Of a stretch of 64,000 nucleotides of DNA, positions 56,620 to 64,000 are shown piece by piece. The stretch comes from Moniliella sp. 'wahieum'. Its lineage: Eukaryota > Basidiomycota > Moniliellomycetes > Moniliellales > Moniliellaceae. Both the position numbers and the translations under genes were made by a program. Within the stretch, counting starts at the first letter, position 1, and each line of letters starts with the position of its first letter. The notes under the pieces are model-generated. The model was given only the letters and a program-made list of their open reading frames with translations. It was not told where the DNA came from and made no database searches. Location: positions 372,001 to 436,000 of the forward strand of contig RSEE01000055.1 of the NCBI GenBank assembly GCA_003971905.1. The letters are read 5' to 3'.

Positions 56620-58073
56620 CTAGACTGTCAAGGATGTACGTAGTTTGAGGCGAGCACTCATACGGGACAACATGCCGTCGAGCCCAACGTTGGCGTCCGT
56701 GCCGTACCCGCCCGTCATGGGCTTGCGTTCGGGCAAGTCGACTTCTTCGTAGTAGTAGGCCTTCTTGGAGTGACCCATGCGCCACGTCTTGAGCATCCGC
56801 ACCAACTCATTCAAACTCTTGCTGGCTTGGGGAAAGGGGGCGGCGAGCGCACGCAAGTTGGCATCGTACCCAGCCCAAACAAACGCTCGTTGCGCACCAG
56901 ACAGGTGGGTGGGACGAACAGGATTGGGGATACCCAAGATGGAATCCAACGCTCGTACCATAAACGCTTGGTTGCCCGATACACCCTCGCACCCGTCCCA
57001 CCCCCACCCGTAAAACCCTTGCACGTACCGCGCCACACATCCTTCTTGACCACATCCGGCTTGAGGTTCTTGTAAAAGTAGCCAAACGCAGCCTTGACTG
57101 CGGCCACCCCTTCTTCCAGCGCAACACTGTCTTGCCCTGCTTCCAACTCGGATGCAAAGCGGGCAAGACAAGCGTACAACGGATGGGCAATACCTTCCAT
57201 GATAACAAACAACTTGGCCGTCCAGTGCTCGGCATCTTGCGAAGCTTGGTCAAACTGATAAGGCAAAGCGTATATACTTGGTAATATACCAACCCATCCA
57301 CTTCCTTTTCTATTCAGAGTGCGTCACGACTCTGAAGAGATCATCACCATATACGTACGTTCTTGGTCACCAGATACTCCAGTCGGTCCTCAGCATGATT
57401 CCAGTTGTTGTAATACGTTGTGGTCACCGTCCCCCCCGTCGTGTGAAGTCCCAGACGGGAGTTGAGGTACAACATTGAGACCAACAGGGTATCGGGCAAA
57501 GAAGAGTGTGTATCATCTTGCGCAGCTGTAAGAGTTGGGATGGTGCCCCATCTGCTCATGAGACATGCCCGGGTTTCAGTTAGCATTGTAATGCTTTCTC
57601 CTCACACTCTTTCTCTCCTCTTCCCCTCCTGCGTCGCACCTGTCACCCCGGCGGGGCGACACGAGTGAGGCAGACGAGTGCCCAACGGATAAGCGGATTG
57701 GAATCAAGGGATCAAGGGATCATCATCGATCATCCCATCAACGTACCGATAAAGATGAGCCAGGACAGTCACTGTGGCAGAGATACCGAGCAGCTGGTTT
57801 TGGTCGAGGGTCTTGAGAGCGTCCATGGTTGCCTGGGCGGGGGGAAGCCGTTCTTCCACCCACTTCCGATTCGGGGCATAGTCATCGGCACTCAGCTGCG
57901 TCACATCCATCGTCTTGCACAGCACGTTGGGCGCTTCGAGACAGAGCTGGTGCAGGTGCTAAGTGGCCCGGGGGGAACTCATACGAGGGCTGCGGCGGCC
58001 AGCTGCCACCACCTTCAAGGCAGAGTCGCTCGTACGCAGTGGCAAACGCGGCGGAAGCAGGGGGAGCAGTCAT
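56620..58073 (-). CDS. Heme-dioxygenase-like protein (IDO/PrnB-like, DUF1864-type)
   Basis: Resembles the indoleamine 2,3-dioxygenase / tryptophan 2,3-dioxygenase / PrnB superfamily, whose members bind heme and act on indoles; the substrate here is unknown. The start at 58073 gives TAPPASAAFATAYERLCLE. Further parts are ATVTVLAHLYRYVDG, SRWGTIPTLTAAQDD and EDRLEYLVTKN. An intron (57255-57358, 104 bp) follows, then LFVIMEGIAHPLYACLARF, YGWGWDGCEGVSGNQAFMV, RALDSILGI and LVRMLKTWRMGHSKKAYYY. EGVSGNQ...LD..LGI mirrors the IDO core, and the His in RMGHSKK sits where IDO has its proximal heme ligand, within an L-x-x-W/Y-x-x-H-like context. A second intron or break lies around 57550-57755, unresolved. 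One frame switch occurs near 57035. Superfamily call is fair; true IDO activity is doubtful. Confidence 0.65.
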
Positions 58074-60338
58074 GATCCTGGCAGGCAGGCGAGAGCAGAG
58101 GAGGGGAGGAGAAAGATGAAGAACGAAGAGGGGGGGGTGGCCTTGGTTTCGGTCGAGGGAGGTGGAAGGGGTTGAGGCAGATGATAAAAGTCGTATCCAA
58201 ATGAATAATCTTCGTCCGTATTTATCTGGTTCAGATAATCGAGTGGGATGCTGTACATGATACGGAGGATACACAGGACTCGCAGAGGAGAACATGCGGC
58301 GCTCCACAACTATAATGCTCGTACTATACCTGTGCACCGTGTAGTACAAGGGGTGCTGAGGCCGACCGGGTCACGCAGCTATCGCCATCAAGCTTGAGAC
58401 TTAGAGGCCTCACCTCTCCCTCAGCTCTCAAGCTAGGCCTTGGGGGAGACAGGGTGGCAGAGGATCGATGGTGGCCCGAGCGACGGTGGATGTGCGGGTA
58501 ATTTTGGGCGGTTACGATAATTCGATAACCGGTTTTATTGCTGTTCGCCCTTCAAAGTTGAAATTTCACCGGGACGCCTTGACCTGGGACCCTGGGACCC
58601 CACGAGGCCGTGTAGACTGCAGATCGTGCTCAAAAGTCTTCCGTCCTGGTCCTTTTCGGATCCATCCTAAGAAGAAGCTTAAATGCGACCGTAAGCTTTA
58701 GCTTAACCACGGTTGGAAAGTGTTCATATAGCCGAAGAGTCTCCTTGTAGAGATTTGGTTCCTGTCGGTCTCGTTTCCCTGTCTACCACACATATTGCGC
58801 TCAAAATATCCTTCGGCCGGACACATTGTCAGCTGACAGTACTATTGTTGTATACAGTACGGGAGCGAATGAGCCCCTGGTTCTTTTCCCCCATCGACGT
58901 TCTAAGTGTCATTACGCAGAGATAGGAGCCTGGTCGGACCCATATTGCGGGAAAGTGAAGAGAAATAAGAAGAGGAACTTTTTTGGTTGGTCGATGATGA
59001 CCTGATGTTATTCTGCTGGAGACACACCAGTACATTTTGGCTTTCTATAGAGTCAAGTGGGTGGGCGTAAGCCATGGTTAGCAAACGCAGTATGTGTGCG
59101 AAGTTTTGAGGACAGGGTGTTGTGGGTGTGGAGCTGGTATAGCATCCATTCCCTCTCTTAGCTTAATTGAGCTCAAGGTGGTTGACGCGTTGACCCCTGC
59201 TACTCTTGTATGAGTTCAAATCCATCTGCAGACGAAGACTCAGTGTTCGGCGAGTTGGATCACCCCCACCAACCTGCCGAGCGCGGCTGCATGACCTGCA
59301 TGACTGGGCATAGCCAGGACCTGGGGTGATCACCTCTTATCGAAAACCGGATTATATCCCCCCCGCGTTATCGATATCTCGACGGGGGCGGCACTTTATC
59401 AACTCGGTGGGGTAAATTCAGTCATTTCGTACAACAAGCACTTATCTCAATGCCAACATATGCCCCAAGTCAATCTATGGGCTACCCGCTGCCCTCCCTG
59501 TGGTGCCCTGCGACATTTGTGACAACGGGGAATATCACATCTGACCGATACCCACCCACACACATAGAGCCGCGTATCGCGGTTCAGACGTTGCCGTACC
59601 AGCCACTTAATTAGCTTAATTGGACGTTCCGATATATCGAGAGAGCGCCAAAAAGCGTCTCATCTCGGTCGGGGTCTGTGGGGAGGGGATGCCGAATGTA
59701 CCATCTCGTAGCTTGCAGATACGAGTGCGGATGTGGGGGCAGGAGCAGGCCCAGTTCGCCGCCTCTGTTCGGGAGGCGAATGTATGTCCACTCTTTTCTG
59801 GGGAGCGTGCTGAACGCTGGTGGAGAGAAGAGCGTGGATTTTGTTTTTGGTGTTCCTGCTGCTGCGTGCCATCCACAGATACTCCTCTGCAATTACGTCA
59901 TCAGTCGCCACGCATCACACCTCGGTCACCCATCACATGTCACATGTCACATGCGGTGCCACTTGTTCGCTCGCTGGCTGTAACGCCAGGGGCCACGCGG
60001 GCGCTGCAGAGCACGCATCATCCATCCCGCCCCATCATTTGCGAGCGAGCAGCGAGCGAGACGAGGGCGGCGTATATACTGGCCGTCTCGCCCCAGTGCC
60101 CAACGAGCGACCGAGCAAGCGACCCGTCCCCTCCACCGGGGAGCATCGCGCGAGCAAGCAGCCGCCGCCGCCACCGTCTTGCCCCCCATGCTGAACCAGT
60201 CCAGAAGGGACACTACAGCTATATAATAGCTCGGTCCGGTTGTTCTTGGTATCCCTCGCTCAGTGCGATCCGTCTCCGTTTGTTCTTCTCGCACCCTCAC
60301 TATTCTCCCCCCACTTCTTCCCCATCCACATCCGCACT
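58074..60338. other. Divergent intergenic region upstream of KRE6/SKN1-like gene
   Basis: About 2.3 kb without a recognised gene. Purine-rich leader of the dioxygenase-like gene at 58075-58150, ordinary DNA to 59900, then ACATGT words at 59935 and 59942. A TATATAATAG-like word near 60219 is 120 bp upstream of the next start codon, a plausible TATA element. Confidence 0.4.
59935..59954. repeat. Heptamer array, ACATGT + C
   Basis: ACATGT at 59935 and 59942, then ACATGC at 59949, spaced by 7 with C. Confidence 0.9.
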
Positions 60339-62816
60339 ATGGCCGGTGCTGAACTCGGCTACGACGAAGGGTCCTACGACGCCTACACCGCCCAGCCCAG
60401 CACATTCCCTACCGCGACAGTCAGCAGCTCCAGTTTGGTACTGCCTCCTCATTCTACTCGAGCTCCACCGCTGGCCCTGACGACGCTACTCAGGCTACCC
60501 ACAAACGCACCGCTTGGGGCAGCACCGATGCCCATGACCAGGATTTTGGTCCGTCACCCTTTACCCGCGCGGGGTCGGGCAGCTACCGTTCGGCAGCTGC
60601 TCTTGGCTCGGCTCCCTGGGTCGGAGGACCCGCTGGCGCATCACCAGGTGTAGGTGTGCCTGCCAACAGCCACGCGCGCTGGCCTCTGCGGCAGCACAAG
60701 GTGCGAGGACACCGGTAGGAGTCAAGTCGTCGCCAAGTGCAACTACGACCGCAGTGGGAGCCTCGTCGTCCTCTTCGCCCGATGTGGCCTCGCGGTTCGG
60801 CCTGTTGGATCCCAATGCGCATCAACTTTCAGGATTGTATTACAGCGAGATGGATGATTTGGACGACGACCTGCACCGCATTGGCCCCGACGACCTTGCC
60901 CACCGCAACAAGAATTCCGGTGGGATCAGCAAACGGGGGCTGTTGAACTTGAGTACCTTGGCCATCCTCATTCTTGCGTTGCTCATGTTGTTTGCTGGGT
61001 ACCCTATCTTGACTGCCATGCGCGACAAGCACGATCAACTGGGTGGGTATGGACCAGGAGGAACTAATGGTTCTGGCCAAGTCTCCAGTATTCCGGGTTC
61101 GCACCACCCTCATCGACCCGGATACGCCACAGGATGCCTACACGCGCAAATCGGGCGTCGACCAAAGTACCATGAACCTAGTCTTTTCCGACGAGTTTGA
61201 AAAGCCCGGTCGGAGCTTTTATCCCGGTGATGAGTATGTCCATATGTCCTTTTCCTCCCAGGTTTTTTCCCTGTATATATACCTGTGGACCGATCTGCCC
61301 GTCAAGGTAGTGATATTATATGAAGTTACTGACCCCCCCCCTCCTCCCCTGCTGCTATGTGCCCCCCTCAGCCCCTTTTGGGAAGCTGTCGATCTACACT
61401 ACTGGGCCACTAACAATTACGAATGGTACGACCCTGCGGCAGTCACGACCGCCAATGGTGCGTTGCGACTTACCATCAGCCAACACCCCGAGCACAACCT
61501 CAACTTTCGTGGGGGCATGGTCCAGTCCTGGAATAAGTTTTGCTTTACGGGCGGTGTACTGGTGGCCAGTGTACGGTTGCCAGGGAAAGCCAAAGCTTCA
61601 GGTTTGTGGCCGGCTATCTGGTTGATGGGCAACTTGGGCCGCGCAGGGTACGGTGCTACCCTAGAAGGAACCTGGCCTTATAGTTACGATGCGTGTGATG
61701 TGGGCACCTTGGCCAACCAAACTGACCCAGCCACCAACTTGCCTGATTCTTCAACTTGGGCAACTGCCCCTTTAACCAAAAACACAGTAGCAAGTCCCTT
61801 TCCTTCCTCCCGGGACAACGCTTGTCGGCGTGCACGTGCCCAGGAGACGATCATCCCGGTCCGCAGTTCCCCAATGGCTCTTACCCGGGACGCATGGCCC
61901 CAGAAATCGACCTGTTTGAGGCCCAGGTCAACCAACAGGAAGGTATGACGGTCAGTCAAAGTTGCCAATTTGCCCCGTACAAGTATGTATCCCCCCCCCC
62001 ATCCCCCCTTTCACCCATGTTGGGTTGTTTCCAAATGTCCCACTATTAGGAGAAGAGAGCTGACCGATCGGGGGCTATGTGATCTTCCATCATTAATCGT
62101 TCCGCAGCGCATACTATCGTCCCACTGCCAAACCCATGTTGCTCGACAAACGTACCATTGTCAATAGCTACACGGGCGAGCTTACGCAACAAAGCATGTC
62201 GGGCGTCACCCCCACCAACCAACAGGGCATGCAGTACCTCCAGGACAACTCGACGGGAATCTTTACCGAATACGCCGTCGAGTACCAACCGGGTCAAGGG
62301 GGTACGTACAATGGTGGGCGAGCGGTACGCCTGCCTGGCGGTTAACTGCGGACGAGTTAGCGGCCGACCCAGTGTCGAAAATTTCCTCCCGCCCCGTCCC
62401 GCCCGAACCACTGTACATTCTCGCCAACGTGGGCATCTCGCAAAACTTTGGCACTCCGTCTTGGCAGCAACTCATTTGGCCTTCGGCCATGGAGTTGGAT
62501 TGGATTCGTGTCTACCAGCCACAAGGTAAGACCAACGTCGGTTGCGACCCTCCGGATTACCCTACCGCAGCCTACATTGCTCGCCATCAAGAAGCCTACA
62601 CCAATCCCAATTATACCCTCTGGGGAGGGGGGCTACGGCGCCGTCTGGCCCCGCAACCGTTTGAACCCAGATGGTTGTAATGCCGTTCCATCTAAAAACC
62701 CTGGAAGTCCCACCAAGCCCATGCCCAAGGCTAAAAGTTTCCCTTCCCACGCCATTGGCAACAACCAGCAACAGTGCCAGATCAATTCGTGGAATGACGG
62801 ACAGCAGCAGAATTGA
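60339..62816 (+). CDS. Beta-1,6-glucan synthesis-associated protein (KRE6/SKN1 family, GH16-like)
   Basis: Type II membrane protein of the secretory pathway needed for cell-wall beta-1,6-glucan. The start at 60339 opens a Ser/Tyr-rich cytoplasmic tail, then GLLDPNAHQLSGLYY and one transmembrane helix (LSTLAILILALLMLFAGYP). The lumenal GH16-like domain reads TLIDPDTPQDAYTRKS and LVFSDEFEKPGRSFYPGD. Intron 61234-61371 (138 bp) precedes DPFWEAVDLHYWATNNYEWY and GGVLVASVRLPG, ASGLWPAIWLMGNLGRAGYG. Further motifs are FLPGQRLSACTCPG and PEIDLFEA, the latter carrying the E-x-D-x-x-E catalytic pattern. Intron 61983-62107 (125 bp) joins APYN to AYYRPTAKPM. The ending holds PLYILANVGISQNFG and MELDWIRVYQ. 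Four or more frame switches occur, mainly in the N-terminal tail and before the catalytic motif. KRE6 and SKN1 cannot be told apart here. Confidence 0.93.
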
Positions 62817-63601
62817 GCGGTTGCAAGGAAAGTGGGAGCTCGATTTTGTATGTGCGAAAAAAAGATTTTATCCACTCACCTTTTCCCCAATTCTCTTCCT
62901 GTCCCTGTCCCTGTCTCTCTGTCTCTCTCGGCCTCTCTCTATCCCTCTTCCCACTCACTGTATCTGTCCCTTGGACTCTCACACGTAATTTTCCTCACTC
63001 CCCCCCTTTCCCTCCCGTTTTTATCCCTCACTCTCTCTTCATTTCTCTCCCCCCCTGCCCTATTTCTCCACGGTGTGACCCCCGTGACCTTGGACCCGTC
63101 TTTTGCTCTGTATCTAAGAGCGCAGCTCGAGCGAGACAGCCACAGTAAACACCCACAGTTAGGTATAGCCAGTGGCCAGTGACTAGTGGCTGCGCGCGAC
63201 CCGCATACAGATACTCCTCGCTCTCTCGTCGGTCTCGGTTCGTCCGTTTGGGGAGAAGCACAATCGCGTTATTTGTTGGCAGGAATCCGAAGGGCCCCAA
63301 ACGGAGGAACTGAGCGAAAGGATGATCGATGAAGAGCAAAACAATGAATCCGCGCGGGAGCTCATTATTCGGTGTACACAGAGGTGAGTAGCGGGGAACC
63401 TTGGAAACGTTTGGAGAACGTAGGACCTCGCCTGGAGGCGAGACTACTGAGGCTCTTGGGGGCGCGGGACGGACACGGTTAAGGAGGGTTACGAGTAACT
63501 TATTTAGGGTGATATAAAGAGACGTAGAAGCGCAAGTGGTTCAGATTATTGATTTTCTTTTACCTCAACACTCCAAATAATGTGGGCAGTTTAGTTAAGC
63601 C
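62817..63601. other. Intergenic between KRE6/SKN1-like gene and tRNA
   Basis: Begins with strongly C/T-rich DNA (62880-63070) downstream of the gene, then ordinary sequence. No gene recognised. Confidence 0.45.
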
Positions 63602-63686
63602 GGGCGGATAGCTCAGTTGGTAGAGCGCACGCTTCGCATCGTTCTGTGTATTTGTGAGGTCTGGGGTTCGATTCCCTATTCGTCCA
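63602..63686 (+). tRNA. tRNA-Ala (anticodon CGC) with a 12-nt intron
   Basis: The 5' end GGGCGGA pairs with TTCGTCC (two G-U pairs) to form the acceptor stem, with A as discriminator at 63686. The D arm is GCTC-AGTTGGTA-GAGC. The anticodon stem starts CACGC with loop TTCGCA, giving CGC at positions 34-36 followed by A37. Next come 12 nt at the canonical intron position (about 63639-63650), then TTTGTG closing the stem with one mismatch and one G-U. The T arm is TGGGG-TTCGATT-CCCTA, followed by the acceptor strand. Without the intron the molecule is 73 nt. A and B boxes are good. The mismatch next to the loop may be real or an indel artefact. Confidence 0.85.
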
Positions 63687-63697
63687 TTTCTTTTTTT
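63687..63697 (+). terminator. RNA polymerase III terminator
   Basis: T-rich run directly after the tRNA discriminator base, with seven consecutive T at 63691-63697, the usual Pol III stop signal. Confidence 0.85.
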
Positions 63698-64000
63698 CTT
63701 GTTTGGGGAACGGACCACTCTTTTAGCCTCGTTGTGCTAACTGGCTACCACTACTACTACTACCCTCTCGTCGTGGCGACCATCGGGGTGGTACATTGCC
63801 CCGAGCGCGCCGGACTCTCGTTCTGTTGTTTTAGAGAAATCTCAACACAGCTATCGATGGACCATATGGACCGGAGAGATAAAAAGGGCGAATAAGAGCG
63901 TAGAAGACGGGGATTACGAAGATCCTGATAAGCACTTGAATCCAAAGCATAGAACTGTGCCCTTCTGATACCTGCCTCGTAGCCGGTGGGGATAGCAGTA
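63698..64000. other. Window end, no gene recognised
   Basis: Ordinary DNA with a short CTA trinucleotide run (63750-63762). Nothing supportable seen. Confidence 0.4.

Noticed and set aside
1-64000. Programmed ribosomal frameshifting as the cause of the frame switches
   Set aside because: The switch sites share no slippery motif, occur in both directions and up to eight times per gene, and RPL30 and the phosphatase lack them; consensus error or decay is simpler.

Overview
The window looks like a fungal nuclear contig, most probably from a basidiomycete. The genes are eukaryotic (ADA2 and ESA1 histone-acetylation factors, ribosomal proteins eL30 and eL37, the DBP10 helicase). They carry 60 to 140 bp GT-AG introns. 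Typically fungal families are present: a Zn2Cys6 factor, an HSF-domain factor, a KRE6/SKN1 glucan-synthesis protein, a LIP-type secretory lipase and a GPI-anchored glycoprotein resembling a basidiomycete family. The phylum is an inference from these families; nothing in the window fixes the genus.

Layout. 0-4 kb: an unknown proline-rich gene (+), then ADA2 (-). 4-8.7 kb: intergenic DNA with a dispersed repeat and heptamer arrays. 8.7-10 kb: secreted GPI glycoprotein (+). 11.5-13.2 kb: ESA1 (+). 13.7-18.2 kb: a Zn2Cys6 factor (+) convergent with an HSF factor (-). 18.2-25.3 kb: a long gene-poor stretch with two more repeat copies and a 74-80 bp tandem array. 25.3-26.5 kb: membrane-anchored short-chain dehydrogenase (+). 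29.4-31.7 kb: N-acetylglucosamine kinase-like gene (+). 33.5-34.6 kb: dual-specificity phosphatase (+). 35.9-37.2 kb: succinyl-CoA ligase beta (-). 37.2-43.7 kb: gene-poor. 43.7-45.3 kb: serine-rich secreted protein (+). 47.3-49.0 kb: secretory lipase (+). 50.8-56.1 kb: RPL30 (-), RPL37 (+) and DBP10 (+), a small ribosome-related cluster. 56.6-58.1 kb: heme-dioxygenase-like gene (-). 60.3-62.8 kb: KRE6/SKN1 (+). 63.6 kb: an intron-bearing tRNA-Ala(CGC).

Two properties run through the whole window. First, most conserved genes are interrupted by small indels that switch frame inside invariant domains, while RPL30 and the phosphatase read cleanly. This looks more like consensus error than biology, but the sequence alone cannot decide. 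Feature coordinates therefore give whole-gene spans that cross frame switches. Second, intergenic DNA is full of very short tandem arrays with a 7-bp period. Many are a 6-bp palindrome plus one spacer base (ATGCAT, ACATGT, AAGCTT, AACGTT, AGATCT, ACTAGT, ACCGGT, AGGCCT, ATCGAT, AGTACT, CTTAAG). This is the most unusual signal seen here.

Functionally the genes are mostly housekeeping: chromatin acetylation (SAGA and NuA4), ribosome assembly, the TCA cycle, amino-sugar use and cell-wall glucan synthesis. Three are secreted or surface products (GPI glycoprotein, serine-rich repeat protein, lipase). I found no operon-like arrangement, CRISPR array or intact mobile element.
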